Shown: one piece after another, positions 1 to 12,805 of the stretch
Layout: the number at the start of each line of letters is the position of its first letter
How positions within the stretch are numbered: position 1 is the stretch's first letter
Origin: Theristus sp. LFF4_11
Lineage: Eukaryota > Nematoda > Chromadorea > Monhysterida > Xyalidae
Reading direction: 5' to 3'
Assembly (NCBI GenBank): GCA_030248135.1
Contig: JASANC010000641.1
Location: 1-64,000, forward strand
DNA: 64,000 nucleotides
The notes under the pieces: model-generated
What the model saw: the letters and a program-made list of their open reading frames with translations, nothing else
Databases searched by the model: none
Told to the model about the DNA's origin: nothing
Position numbers and translations under genes: made by a program

Positions 1-380
1 TTCTGAATGTTGGTGCAAATACAAAAACAACTCTTCATTCACGATCGCGCAAGATGTGCGACTAAATCCGTACTTCATGGAGGTAGTTGTGAGTTTGATA
101 AGTATAAGTGCTAACGAGATATCCTTCTTGGTCAATTTGATCATACGATCATACACCACCAGTGCGCTTGACCACACCGACGACCGACAAAACAAAACAC
201 ACCACGCTCTCCAGCAAGAAAATCTCAATCTGAACAAAGAGGAAATAATTGTTGGTGACGAACCGAAGCATCGATTTCCGGCTCCTGTGTACATTTACTT
301 TTAAGTAAATTAAATTTAAATTAAAATTTGCTGTTTTGAAAGATTTCAAAAAAATGGTGTACATAGGTGAAAATGGTAGC
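1..380. other. AT-rich stretch, no supported gene
   Basis: No exon with family resemblance and coherent splice signals is visible here. The stretch lies downstream, on the minus strand, of the adhesion GPCR. It could hold that gene's unresolved last membrane helices or 3' UTR, but I could not identify them. Confidence 0.4.
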
Positions 381-722
381 TACCGTAAAGTCTTGCATAT
401 AAGATTCTTCCCACTTATCTTCTCGAATTCGAAATTATTCTCGAGTACAAAAAAAAAATTCAAATTTTTGACTTGGTCGAAATCCCACCCCGTTTATAAA
501 ACCCAGGACTCTCCTAATCTTGGCTTTATAAGATTTCCCCCATATTCGTGGTTGTCACAAGAAAATTCCATTTTTTTAGAAATTTTTGATTTTCAAATTT
601 ATAGTAAAGTAGACCTTATAAGGGCCCGCGGTATACGCTTACCTAGCGCATACCGCGGGGCCCCTTATAGGGTCTCCTTATGTGCAGTGCTTGCACAAGT
701 TATCTGCAAGACTTTACGGTAT
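381..722. mobile_element. MITE-like inverted-repeat element with internal hairpin
   Basis: Ends are near-perfect inverted repeats: TACCGTAAAGTCTTGCA at 381-397 and its complement at about 706-722. A TA at each outer edge would fit a TA target duplication of Tc1/mariner type. Inside, a second palindrome lies at about 615-667, with two arms of roughly 20 bp rich in GGCCCGCGGTATRCGCT around a 5-base loop. The motif TTATAAG or TTATAAA recurs at least four times between the ends. There is no coding capacity, so this looks like a non-autonomous element. It sits just downstream of the last recognised GPCR exon. Confidence 0.6.
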
Positions 723-760
723 ATATTTTGAGAATCAGCAAATTGTGCAACATCGACTAC

Positions 761-3700
761 AATGAATACCACTGATGATTAACGCAGGCAAACCTGAAAT
801 AAGGGCATATGTTATATTGGATGTTGAAACAGATGAAATGGTCAAAAAGTGTTCGCACCCCATCCAATGAGCGAATAATGGAACAGCAGTCGATCACCAG
901 TGTCGCCGGTATAAAAGCGCGCATGCAATAGTGAGCCAACAGGCACATCCACAGATAGCGTACTCAGATACGCATAGTCCATCATTATAGACACACTGAT
1001 GCAAGACAGCTGCAAGTGTTTTTAAACTGGCATTTTTTAGGAACATTTTGGTGTTTTGTTTAATTCTAGGGAAACTATCATTACTCGTGATGACGCAGTC
1101 CACATTAACGTGTGGAACATCAGTGTAAAGAACATTGACAACAACACGTTCCATTGCACCACATGCAATTCGTAGTGCAAACGACTGTGATCCAAAACTT
1201 TAAATGTACTAGGTCACATTGTTTACTGTGCATTGTTTTGTTGATTTCTTGCAGCATAATGCTTACTCGGTAATTAGGATGAAAGCAATCAATAGTGCAA
1301 GCAGAGCTAATCCAATAAGCAGCATGGCACGGCACATGGTGTACAAATTTTTCGGCATCCGGTCAGCCTGCACCGCAAAAGTTCACAGTAAGGGTTTAGT
1401 TTAATGGTTTTAATAGTTGAATGGCATCTAACGGCATCAAAATCCTTTTCTCGTAGAGAATTGCGTGACTAACTCAGGTGTGCGCACGAACAGCGATGTG
1501 TGTGTCGTTGGTGCTGGATGAGCGTGCAGTCCGCGTTTGTCCAAAATCCACCGAACTCTGCACCTCGAAATCGCCCTGAGCTATCAAGTTGCTTACGCTT
1601 TACAGATTTTCGTATCGTAACCATGTCCAATGAACTGACTCCGTAATCCCAATAGGTGCCTTATTAGACCTGCAGCGCCCTTGCGGCTGGGTGCATCGAT
1701 TTGTGCTTTGTGATGTCGCACGACGTAATCGATGGTTGAATTCTTCAGTGCATCTGTGTTGTCGAGCGCTGGTGACACGGCTAGCGACAGCAATCTGCTG
1801 TTCATAACCATTGTCCTGTAATACTGAAAGAGAACAGGAGTATCGTTGATAAATACAATTCGTGCTGATTAGTGTTTAATTTTGATGCTTAGAAAATGTG
1901 ATAACATACGCTTTTGTGTCCACGACACCGGGCCGTTGTTCACGATGCGATTGAACAACACTGAGACTAAGCCGATTTCTTTTGTTTGATCTGCAAAACA
2001 ATTTTTAGTGTACCCGTGATACCTAAACTACGATTTATCAGTTTTAGTGTGATCGAAAGAAGTCGTAGCTCGAACCCGAGTATCCATTTGTCAATAGCTT
2101 CTTCGGCGAAGTTTATGTGGTCGCGCACAATACTCCCCATGTTTCTTTTCGGTCAAGCGAAAAATTGTAGTATTTTACCAAATTTTTTTGTGCTGAAACA
2201 GAGACAGAATAAACTAATTTAGTTCTTCACTTTTTATAAAAAACTTGTTTTCCAGTGTCGAACTTGATCCAATTTAGTGAGTCCATAATCAACGAACTGA
2301 AAAGTGGCAGTGAATGTTTCTGGTGTACATCGCCAAATCGAACCAGCTGAAAGTTGAGTGTATATATTGAAATCGATCTTGCTAGACTTTCATTAGAGAA
2401 ATCATCTTGCCTGTGTTGTTGAAAACGGATCAACAGCCACTTTTTGTTTCTCCGCTGGCCGTTGTCATTTTCTTGCTCAATTCGGTCAATATGTCCATGA
2501 CTCGTTTCACATATTTGGATATGTTTGGAGATTTCTTTGTCTGCAAAACTTTGAAGATTTCTTTGTCTGCAAACAGTTTAGGGCCAAAGGACTTGAATAC
2601 TCGCTCAGTTTCATTGGCTTTACCAATTGATTTGACCAAAGCGTATCATAGATCGGTTCTAATAGCCTGCTCATACCATGAATGATGTTCTGAAATGTTT
2701 CGCAAGCTTTGTTTGCTTGGTTTTAATTGGTTTCATTTCAATTACCGATTTCTTAGTTTTTTGGAAAAATTCGGGTTGAACTTCAATATGCTGCAGAATC
2801 TTTTGAAATATTCAGGTAAAAACTGCAACGCACCGCGTAAACAGCAGCTTGGTGTGAAGTTACAAAGGTTGCCGCTGTTAACTTTGCTGCAACCTTTGCT
2901 GCTGCTATGTCCCACACAAAGTCACTCCGGAAGCATCCAGATGACCCTTTGGAGCTTGATTCGTTGTTCGGAGTATCGCTTTCACCAATTCATAGCCAGT
3001 GTATTTTGTGTCCAACTCGATCTTGGTATTCAATATGACACTTAGATATTCAATTTTCAGCCATTCAATGAACTAAACATCATTGATGCCTACAGCTGCC
3101 TTCAATTCGTTGACCGTGTCCGCACAATCGACTGGATGTGGCTGTCCATCGTCACCCCTGAACCCCAACTTGTCGCATCGTTTATGACACAGTCACCATC
3201 TAACGATCAGTTTGCAATTCATCCACCTAACTGACAAATCAAATCGCTCAACATGTTAGTTTTTCACTAACCCACTGCAGATGACAAGTCAGTCAAGTAT
3301 GATATGTCGTCTTGTGCTTGCTTCAACAGTGCACTTTGATGCACTGTAAATTCTGGGGTTGCCACCCGTCTGTTATGTAAAGTCAGCGATTTATATAAGT
3401 TTAAAGTGTGTTTAAGATGCGTTGCCTTTGTACCTGTCATCAGAGCAGCGCCTCCGGTTGGCGTGCCAGTGAGTTCGTCAGTAATTTGATTGAATCCACC
3501 GGTGACATCAAACGTCAAGCCTCCCATAAAGTAGCCAGTTGTTCCTTTGGCTGCTGTGTCTGTCCACGGCCAGTACCACACAACCAAGTTGTCCAACCGA
3601 CCTTTTATCAGTATGGCTTGTTAGATGTCAGCGTACAAGACACAATTTAAAAAAAACTGTTGAAGCAGCGTGGAACCGTTTGTTGCATGGGTGCCGTCGA

Positions 3701-4983
3701 GCTTGCAGCCGACCGTCAGTTCCACATCAGCCAGGTTGACAGTTTTTGTTGCAGTGCTCAATGTTGCTGACGGGTACGTCTTCCACGCAGCACTCGTTCC
3801 ATTAACGTACACCTGAACAAACGAACAACAACGACTTTAGATGTCAAACGTATCTCAGTCAACAAAAACAAATGTACCCGCAGGCCATGAGGAGCTTGTC
3901 CCGCAGCTGCATATGGGCTCCATGTAATACCAATGTTGTTCCACGCATATGCTCTGGTCATCCCGTTCAGCACAATCTAAACTCAGCTCGATTTATGTCT
4001 TTCGGTCAAATGCGATATCCACATGCAACTCTGATTCAAGTACTCAATGTGTACAGACCTTCCAGTACTTCGGTCCAACTGAGACTAGCACTGTTATTTG
4101 GTGTGTGAATGACGTTCCATCGTGTGAGCCGACAAAGTAAACTGCGATTCCAGGATTTCCGGTTTCATCAGCTCCTTTACGAAACAGAATTGCATTAGTT
4201 TCTTTGTATTAACTATGGAAGTGAATTTCCAATAAAACTGAACCTGTGTGCAGCAAGTATCGCGGTTCGTTGGTTAGTTCTTGTGGCAAGTTTACCCATA
4301 GAGCCAATGAAAATCCTGTTCGTGTGCCTGACTCCAGCAACGAACACTGATTGGGATTAGCAAGGCACACGTCAAGAGCACTGTTAAACTGTTGCATTTT
4401 TATGCATGATTTGTCATTCTGGAAATCAGAATTTTGGCTCATCTTTTTTAATTTTTCTTTAAAGAACTTTGTTTTAAATGACAAACGCCATTTAAGCGCG
4501 CGGTTGTATCGATTGCATCTTTGCCATTTTGTGTTCGTTCGTGGGCTTCCAAACCAGGTTCGCTAGCAATGGAACTGCTGGAATGGAACGGGACACCCGA
4601 GGGCGGTGGTGCACGATTGGAAACGCTCGGAGCAAATGCTGAGAACACATGGCACACCGATTCTTATCGAATCTACATTTTACATTGAGAAACAACTCAA
4701 TTTCAGTTGTCAAAAAATTACATACCTGTGTAAGTGCCAAATGATTCTTTCTTCAAGGTCCACAGTGCAACCGGCCGAGGCTCCAAGTCAGCATAATTGT
4801 GTAAAGATTGAGGATCAGCAGACTTTGTATACTGCTTGTCCATGCCAGTTGGCGCATCTTCAACAACGATCAGTGGATTGTTGAGGCTGATGTTTGATGA
4901 AAATGAAGACACTTACTGACTGTTTCCACATCTGATGTCACCAAGGCTGATATAAGCAGTATCATGTTTATCTTTCTTAACAT
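761..4983 (-). CDS. Adhesion G-protein-coupled receptor, LamG-GAIN-GPS-7TM (3' part unresolved)
   Basis: Cell-surface receptor of the adhesion GPCR class; the GAIN domain is normally autoproteolysed at the GPS. The start at 4983 begins a hydrophobic signal peptide (MLRKINMILLISALVTSDVE). Exons, 5' to 3': 4917-4983, 4726-4857, 4487-4638, 4244-4388, 4059-4201, 3878-3976, 3677-3812, 3434-3601, 3276-3352, 3079-3168, 2926-3021; all join in phase. Exons 4-8 form a LamG/pentraxin-like fold (FSLALWVNLPQEL; AWNNIGITWSPY; GRLDNLVVWYW). GAIN-like segments follow at about 2430-2639 and 1670-1815 (NSRLLSLAVSP). The GPS lies at 1474-1575 (GGFWTNADCTLI ... CSCAHL). Helices: TM1 1267-1367, TM2 1076-1197, TM3/4 859-1009 and 761-793 (IGWG then LPALIISGI). 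TM5-7 and the exact splice between GPS and TM1 are unresolved. The class is secure; the subfamily and ligand are unknown. Confidence 0.82.
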
Positions 4984-5757
4984 GGCTGTTACGGTATGAT
5001 ATTTTAAAGAACGTCTTTGTCTGATCTTATGGACAGCTTGACAAGGTGTTGGACTGCTGTTGAACAAGTGTTGACAAGTAGTTTGCAATTGAATGTATGT
5101 GACCGTGCAGAGATGGTGTCAATTGTTGTTTTGAAAATATCTGAATATACTGTAACAATGAAACAATAACGTGATACATTATTTTTTCCGTTGTTATAGA
5201 AACCAACGATACAAGGTATATCACTTGGGAACATCTCACGAACATTGAAACTGCCACACACCGAAACTGGATGAATTGACCATACGGTTGTGTTGCAGTC
5301 ATTTTCACCATTTACCTCTTTTTTACTGTGTCTTTTTGTCACTACTGTAAGGACAAATACATGTAAGCCAAAAGGCATTTCAACACAAAAGGTTCAAAAC
5401 ATAAAAGTGAATGCTAAATTACTAGCCAAATTCAAACAACATGTAATACACTTTAAAGTCCATGTTCTGGTTTTGTTCTACGTTATACGCAAACACTAAC
5501 ATTGACGTGTGAGAACTACAAGTTTCAAATGTCAAAAAATGTGACATGTATTTGTAAAAATCATTCGCGATGTACAGCTCTTCACCTGAACATATCAAAA
5601 ACCAAACTGACAAGACTGCAGTGTGATGTTTTTGATGATTACCATTAAAACAATATTACATCCACTGTTGATGCAAAATGCAGAAAAGTATAAAAATGCA
5701 GAATCCTAACGACGTTTTGACTATTTCAAACGAATGACACACTGTCTTGGATAAATT
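4984..5757. other. Intergenic, no supported gene
   Basis: Upstream of the GPCR start and downstream of the two-EF-hand gene. Only short open frames without family resemblance are present. The GPCR promoter and 5' UTR are expected here, but no specific element is recognisable. Confidence 0.4.
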
Positions 5758-6084
5758 TCAAGCATCTTCTATGCATTCCTTGACAAGTTTCACGAACTCT
5801 TCGTAATTCATGACGCCGTCACCGTTTTTGTCTGCTGCCTTCATCATCTGGCCCAATTCGTCATCGGTGAACTTCAGATCAGGAAAGTTAGACTTCAGAT
5901 GGGTTTTGAACTCCTGCAGTAGCTTAGAGGAATTTCATTTGAGTAAAACCATAAAAGAAAAATGTTTCATAGCCCGTTTTCTAATTCTGCTGCAAACCTG
6001 TGCATCGATCACTCCATTTCCATCTTTGTCAAGCGATTTAAAAGCGTCGATCAATTTCTGCTTATCGGCTGGTGACATTTTCAT
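5758..6084 (-). CDS. Small two-EF-hand calcium-binding protein
   Basis: Predicted 80-residue cytosolic calcium-binding protein from two exons, 5998-6084 and 5758-5913, joined in phase at an EF-hand exit helix. It starts MKMSPADKQKLIDAF. EF1 loop: [14 protein letters not shown]2 loop: DKNGDGVMNYEE. Both loops carry canonical ligands at positions 1, 3, 5 and 12. The length resembles small two-hand calcium-binding proteins of invertebrates, about half a calmodulin. It is next to a calmodulin-like gene on the same strand, which suggests tandem origin, but the linker sequences differ, so recent duplication is not shown. The ATG at 6084 was chosen because it opens the frame directly before the helix of hand 1; an upstream non-coding exon is possible. 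Role inferred only as a calcium buffer or sensor. Confidence 0.78.
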
Positions 6085-6998
6085 GGCGAAAGAACTTTAA
6101 AGAAAAGTTTGATATGCCGAACTTTACTTTCAAAGCATGTAACTGTTGTTACCGTAAACGTTTTATTTTATGTTTGCGTTTTACTTCGCCATCCAGTTTC
6201 TGGTGGTGCTGTTTTCAAAATTCTCCACAACATGAAGTTATTGTCGCCCAATGACTTTTTGTTTTGGGAAAACAAAAGCTTCGTCGCCGCAAGCAAGCAT
6301 GTGCCTTTTCAATAATTTTTCAAGTGACAATCGTTGTTAATGGCAACCGGTGTAACGGCCAATGTAACCAACCGTAATTGATTTATTGCTGTACTGGAAA
6401 AGTAACGAGCAGAACAGAAACAAACGTACTCCTTGAAATCCAACTACACGTACCTATTCCGGTAAAATGCATACGATTACAAGGTTTTTTAGAACTTGTT
6501 GCACATACGGATGGAATAATATCAGTAGATCAAATCCGATAACAGTGGTAGTTGGGTCCCAAGAATTGAAACGACAAATACAGTGCAAAATAGTGCAGTA
6601 ACGACCTCCTCCGAACATAGTGCAAAAAAAATAAAAAAAACAAAGAGGATTGATGTTTTGTCCACATGGCTGTTTCGTCGCTTCATGCTGTTATTCTGTA
6701 AACTGACTTTATAATGAAATATGATACAATAAATGTACAGTTCAGTTCACATTGCATTTTCTACTATAGAGATGCGACAAAACAACCTGTTCAAAATAGT
6801 CACTGAGCCAAAAAACGGCGGAATGTATGCTTTGGGATAGACACAAAATATACGTTTTTGTCGTCACGGTTGTTGAATCTGGAATCACACAAAGGTACAC
6901 GAGAGTCGCAAAGCAACCGGAAAGCCCTGACAATACACAAACTTATGTCATTTTGAGACAGTTTGATTGTGATTCAATGATGCCGTGCCGTGTGACGC
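6085..6998. other. Intergenic between two EF-hand genes
   Basis: About 0.9 kb, AT-rich, with no exon or repeat that I can support. It should contain the promoter of the small EF-hand gene and the 3' UTR of the calmodulin-like gene. Confidence 0.4.
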
Positions 6999-7725
6999 TC
7001 ATTTGGCAGTCATCATTTTGACAAATTCTTCATAGTTGATTTCGCCGTCACCATCAGCGTCCACTTCGTTGATCATCTCATCGACTTCTTCTTCGCTGAA
7101 CTGCATTCCCATGTGCATCATGAAATAGCGAAATTCCTGCAAGAAAACATTTTGTTGATGTCGTTGAATTATTTGTCACAAAAGGCTGCAGAACACTGTT
7201 TAGCGATCAGAAGACTCATTTTGCACATGGGTGAGCTACGTCAAAATAAACAGTTTATATTGCAAGAACCGTCTGTAAAACAATGGTGCAAGCATGTTAT
7301 TATGTTACTTGTGCAGTGATGACTCCGTTGCCATCTTTATCAAACACCCGGAATGCTTCGCGAATCATCTCCGAGTCAGTTTCTTTCATCATTCGTTTCA
7401 TCATTAGACAAAACTCGGGAAACTCGATCTGGCCATTGCCATCAATGTCGATTTCGTTGATCATTTCAATTAATTCCTGAACAAACACAAGTTGGCAGCT
7501 ACCATGTTAAGTGAATGTATCTTCTGCTTCAGCAATTGTCTGCCTTGTTACTCTTTGCACCTGTTCAGTTGGGTTTTGTCCAAGCGAACGCATGGCGATT
7601 CCGAGCTCTTTCGTAGATATGTTTCCGTTGCCGTCCTTGTCGAACAACATGAACGCTTCGCGGAACTCGTCCAGCTCTTCTGGGCTTAATGACTTGATGA
7701 TTTCGTCTGAGTACTGCATGCTCAT
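6999..7725 (-). CDS. Calmodulin-like protein, nematode CAL-1/CAL-2 type
   Basis: Predicted 156-residue calcium sensor from three exons: 7561-7725, 7309-7476 and 6999-7136. All four EF-hand loops are canonical: [36 protein letters not shown] and [12 protein letters not shown]. The segment [20 protein letters not shown] and the stretch [17 protein letters not shown] differ from classical calmodulin and match the nematode CAL-1/CAL-2 proteins as I remember them. The N-terminus ([18 protein letters not shown]) is slightly longer than calmodulin's. The start ATG follows a plausible splice acceptor at about 7750, so a non-coding first exon is possible. Introns fall at the same relative points after hand 1 and hand 3. 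Family is near certain; orthology to one member is not settled. Confidence 0.92.
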
Positions 7726-9640
7726 TATAATGGATACTGATCCTGCAACAGATACGACTTAAAGATACACTGTACATAACCGCATAACATTTTCATTGGT
7801 GAAATGGCAAAACATTTTACAAAGTGCTTCCGAACGGCTTTTCGACAACACTCTTTCAGACACGCAACATGACTATAAACAGCTGCAAGTCACTGTGACT
7901 TTCAAAACGTCACATTGAAAAGCAAGGATAAATGAAAACCCACACGCAAACTTAGAACGCACTAGGGTAAATAATATGCATAGCTACATAGCTTCATATG
8001 GCCAATTTTGAATAGAAATCATGAATGAGCATAATAAATTCGAGAGAAAATAACAAAGCAGATTTCGCTAGGCATTTTCCATACATGTATCCTTTACAGG
8101 GTGGACAACATCGGCTCAGGCAGACACAGTGACACACTGTCTTCATTGCATTTTGCAGATGTGCGCTGAACAAAATGTGAAAACGTTCAGCGAATGTTCG
8201 ATTTTGATGAAAATGTGAATACTGAAACGTCTGCTATAAGGTAGATTGGGTGGTTACTTTCTGCTCACAATGGTTCCATTTTCACGTTGAGCTTTACGTC
8301 GTACGACAGGTAAAACGTCTGCACACCCGATGCACCTGTGTGTACGAACAAGCAAAAACGGCCATCGAAGAAACGCTGTGAGGTGACGCAGGCAACAGCA
8401 CCGTGCTGAAGAAAATTCATAGTTTTGAAGTTCAACAGAAAAAATAACAGTCAACTAATGATAATTATTGCAGAATGTCAAAAACATGTCTGCGAAACCG
8501 TTTCTTGCGACCATATGCGTAGAACAGCCAGCCAGCCGTGGTTAGAGAGCGGTGTTGTTACGCGACAATATACATGTATCTAGATATTAGCAACAATATT
8601 TTCAACACCGTGTAATCTTGTCAACAGGCGCCCTTTACTCTGCACACATTTACCGTGTGAATGCAGCTCATCCAGGCCGCACAAAACGAACGGACACATC
8701 GGACAAAATGGCTGTGACTGCGACATGTTGCTGATATTGAGCGTACAACCAGCTCCGACCAAACCACTTGTGTCTTCTGGCCTACTGCACTGAGCCTAAC
8801 CCACAAGTGCATCACAGTGGCAGTGCACTGCTGAAGCTGATGACACTAAGCTTCACTGATGCCAACGATGTGTTGGTTATGCCAAGCTTACACATTGCAA
8901 GGGTCAGTGTAATAATCTACGCTGTCACACGTTAACACCCGTCGCTTATGTACAGGGTGGACCGTTTTTGCATGTTGCGAAATGCAGTTACATGCAGAAA
9001 TGGTACTTGCCTATTTTTTGTGAAAGTTCAGGCTCAGTTGAGTACTCGCTATAACGGCTTACCAGCAGTTCACATACTCACACCCACCCACCATCTTTTC
9101 ATCGGCCAATAAACAAAATGGGACAAGTTTTTATCAAGAGAATAACGGAATCTAACACTGTAGAAACACTCTGCAAATAGAAATAGTCCCGTCAGTGTTT
9201 ATTCTATTTGATAATCTGTGACTCTTGTGTGACAAACAAAAAATCGTTTTAGCGACGCCTAAACACTCGTTAAACGATTATGCCAAGCTGAATATTAGCG
9301 TAACTTCTCCATGATCTCATCAATTAAATGCAGTCCGCACTGGGTGTTTTAAAGATCAGATTTGCATAAGACCAACAACACAACGTTTTGAGGGTTCTCT
9401 TTAGGTTGATTTGTATGCACAAAGAAAAGTGTCTCAAAAAGCTACAATGGGCAAAATAGATTGTTCTCGCCTCTGCTTTACCGTTTTGGTCCAAAATATA
9501 AAACCCTGCTTGAAAATGTTTGCCATTGTGTTAAAATTTCAGTTTAAAATTTCCAGTACACTGTACATGAAGCCCACCAATGCTTTGAAGTTCAAAGTTC
9601 AAAATCGTCCGTCTTGCAAATGAGCGTTAATTTTTTTTCA
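7726..9640. other. Intergenic upstream of calmodulin-like gene
   Basis: No convincing exon. Two direct copies of TACAGGGTGGAC occur at about 8095 and 8950. This is a typical terminal motif of mariner-like elements, but both copies have the same orientation and I see no matching inverted end, so no element is called. The region would hold the promoter of the calmodulin-like gene. Confidence 0.4.
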
Positions 9641-11330
9641 GTTATCAGACATGGGAAATAATTTTTGTTTTTGACAGACAGACCCTCAATATGAGTTAAA
9701 TTACAGGGGAACATCAACGATTGTCTCCTGCCTTTTTATCTTAAAATATAATTGAGTTTTTTCAATAATAAAATCAGATAATGAAAGATTGCATCCCGCA
9801 CGGTTCAGCTTCAGATCCCGGCGTTCTAGTAGGGGGTACGCGGCGTACACCCCCCCCTCCTCATCTTTGGTACTGCATGCGTCTACCTGGCGAAACCGCA
9901 ACCAGCAAACTTTATGTATTTCCAAATTTTGCCAAAAATTAGATTTTAGAGCATATTAGGGAAAAAATTTCGGATTTTTATTTAGTTTTTTAACTTTGAT
10001 TGGTGTTTAACAAGTAACAACCTTCGGAGGGTGCTATGGACATGGATTTTTTTGGAGGGGATTTGGTACATACCTAACCTTTACGAGCAAAAAATAATAA
10101 AGAACTCATACTTGTGTTTTTATCCTGTCATACTCATACTTGACCTTGATCATAGAGTTGATCCAAAAGTCGGGGGCGATGTAGACATGTAGCTGGAGCC
10201 AATTTTCCAGATGGATAAATAGCTGCAAAAATTTGGGGGTGGATGATTAAAATTTTGAAATTAGGTAGATAAATAGCAGAAACGCAAAAAATTAATACAA
10301 ACAGCTAAATTTTGCTTAAAAATGCTAAAAAAAATCTGCATAAACGCATGTTTTGCTTAAAATTATCGAAATTTACCGAAAATTCAAACAAAATAGTCAA
10401 TTTTTGCACAAAGTCATTTTATGTCTTAGAAGCCAAAAGATAGCAGTCTGGATATTTTAATGCAGTACATTTCTTTAAACCTGTCACTTTTTGGCAGAAT
10501 ACAGAGAGCCCGCAAAATTTCAAATTAAGAGATGAACTGGAATCGGGTTCAGTCAGGTAATCAAAAAGTCATTTGTTGCGATACATGCATGTGCTTTTAA
10601 ACCCACGACAGGTCTCGTTCTTTCTTCTTTCACTCGGCTGCATTTGCTAAAAAGATGACAGGATTAAAGAAATATACTGAAAAATCTTCTCTGTTAGAGA
10701 TAGATTCGAACATTTTTTTTGGGAGGGGCGGGCCGGGGCCTGTGTAACGATTTTATTCCACCACGTTTCTATATTCCCCGTATGGGGATTTAACCATATT
10801 GCTAACCCCTCAGCACCCTCCCTAGAACAGCTGTGACTGGGGTTCGAAAAAAGTAAAAATCTCAATTTTTTAATTAAAAAAATTAAATTTTTTAAAATTA
10901 ATTTGAAAAAAAATTAAATGCCGAACTGCCGGAGGAAAATTTGATAGTCGACAAAAAACAGGTGCAATTCGAAGAACCACACTGAGTTCGAATATTGCAC
11001 TTTTATAGCTAAATATGCTGTTTTGGCCTTTAAATTGGCAAAAACTTTCATGAAGATTATCCTCCAGTCCAGCATCAATTTGGACCTATCTTTTGCAGCA
11101 TGTGGATCCAAACCCAGGTCGTGTTTCTCGTTCCAAATAATTTTTCTATGTTAGTTCCATAGTAAGTTCTTGAATATTCTTGAATACTTTAAATAGAGGC
11201 ACTGGTTCACGTTGTTGTTGATGGAACAACGCCGCGCTTCTTCGAGACGAAAAATACGCAACAGACAAGGAGTTGACAAGCAGTTTTCTTCACACTTGAA
11301 GCGTGAAAACAAATTGTTTTACTGCTGTTT
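9641..11330. repeat. AT-rich region with a degenerate CATAGTTGTTC-family repeat
   Basis: Between about 10145 and 10740 the sequence is a decayed copy of the repeat seen intact at 15015-15482. It has the same order of motifs (AGCTGGAGCCAATTTTCC, then TTGAAATTAG, GCTAAAAA runs, and AGAGATAGATTCGAA followed by a G-run) but many changes and lost GATA repeats. No gene is supported. Confidence 0.5.
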
Positions 11331-11963
11331 ACAGTCGAACTCAATAAAATGTGGAATCAGCTGATTGGTCGGCCGAGGGGAGGCTGCTCACACTCCGCAC
11401 CCTTCTTTTTTCGTGGATCTGGATTCTATTGAATCGTTTTTCTTTTGAATGAGTGTGAATTTCCAGCACCGTTTTCATGCTAAAAATAAACTCAAAGGGT
11501 TGGAGAACTGCGAAATTCAATTTTTTTTTATTCAACAGCTCAAAATGCATTTTTTACTGACGATGACGACGACGACGTCGTCGCTTCATTTTTACGTGTG
11601 AACTGAAAAACAAAAGCCTGAAATGAGTGCGCTGTGTAGCCAGCTGAAGGGGTTTCATTCCTAGCTGACCGATCGACATGCGTCCGCAATTAAAAAAAAT
11701 GCGTTCCGTCTTCGCGGATGACGACGACGTCGTCGTCGTCATTAAACAAAAAATACATTTTGAGTTGAGCTGTGGAATAAAATTTTTCTAAATTTCGCGG
11801 TCTCTAACCTTTGAGTTTATTTTTAGCACAAAAAGGGTGCTGGAAATTCATAAAAACACGTTTTCATAAATCCAAATCCACGAAAAAAGAACGGTGCGGA
11901 GTGTGAGCAGCCTCCGCTCGGTCGACCAATCAGCTGATTCCACATTTTAGTGAGTTCGACTGT
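11331..11963. mobile_element. MITE with long (about 230-bp) terminal inverted repeats
   Basis: The left arm begins ACAGTCGAACTCAATAAAAT and the right arm ends in the complement with few changes; both arms contain GTGGAATCAGCTGATTGGTC. The arms extend about 230 bp inward, including matching CCTTTGAGTTTATTTTTAGC segments in opposite orientation. The centre holds two GAC/GTC-repeat palindromes at about 11560-11585 and 11717-11743. There is no coding capacity. The whole 633 bp could fold into one long hairpin. No clear target duplication was found. Confidence 0.75.
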
Positions 11964-12740
11964 GGTCCATTAACGAGCTCATGAAACCAATTGCAAAAGC
12001 TTCTGTAATTATCTGGACTTTGGTAGTCGATTTTTTACCTGAAAGTAGAAACTGTCAAAAAAATTGCCACAAACAAAAAAGGCCCACACGAAGCTCTGGG
12101 CAAAAAATCATAAAGTCACTTTATCTGTGGAACGTGTCTTAAAACGCATTTTCAAATAAAAGTGCAATTTTGATAGCAAAAATTCGCTTTTCAATTCCCG
12201 ATTAAATTTTTTTTCAAGTTTAAATTTTTTTAAACCCTAACGTCCTTAACTGTGACTGTGATCTTCTTGGCTTGGTGTTGGTGCTATCCTGTGTTTTGGC
12301 TCTGAAAGGGTGGCACACGGGTATTATCTCGTGCACGGGCAGGTTTTTGGCTGAGGAGTGCACACCCGCCCGCGACCCCCACGGACGACCACGTCCAGCC
12401 TCCCCTTTAGGGTTGTTAAAAAAACCGAAGATTCTTTTCAATTTTGATTTTTTAAATTTTGATAATCAAAATTTGGTAAAACAGTCAGGGAGTTCGGATC
12501 GATTCGAAAAACTACATTTGATGTGCCAGCTAGGGTTCGATTTTTTTGTAACTTTAAAAAAAAGTTTTTTTTAATCGGGATTTTTTAATTAATTAAAAAA
12601 CGAATTTTGGCCATCAAAATTGTACTTTCATCTGAAAAATGCGTTTAAGTAAGACACTTTCGAAAGAAAATTACATTATGATTTTTTGTCCAGAGTTTCG
12701 TATGGAGTTTGACGCTCCAATTGTGAAGAAGCAGCAACCA

Positions 12741-12805
12741 GACACATAGTTGTTCTAGGGGGGGGGGGCCTGGGGGGCAGTACCGTGGGCGAGGGGGGGT
12801 GGGGG
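12741..12805. repeat. Fragment of CATAGTTGTTC element
   Basis: CAGCAACCAGAC is directly followed by ACATAGTTGTTCTAG and a G-run, the terminus of the family seen whole at 15015-15482. The interior is missing. The host sequence around it belongs to the TAGGGTTGTTAAA family, so this is a nested insertion. Confidence 0.5.

Noticed and set aside
8095..8965. Mariner-like element bounded by TACAGGGTGGAC
   Set aside because: Both words have the same orientation and no inverted partner was found.
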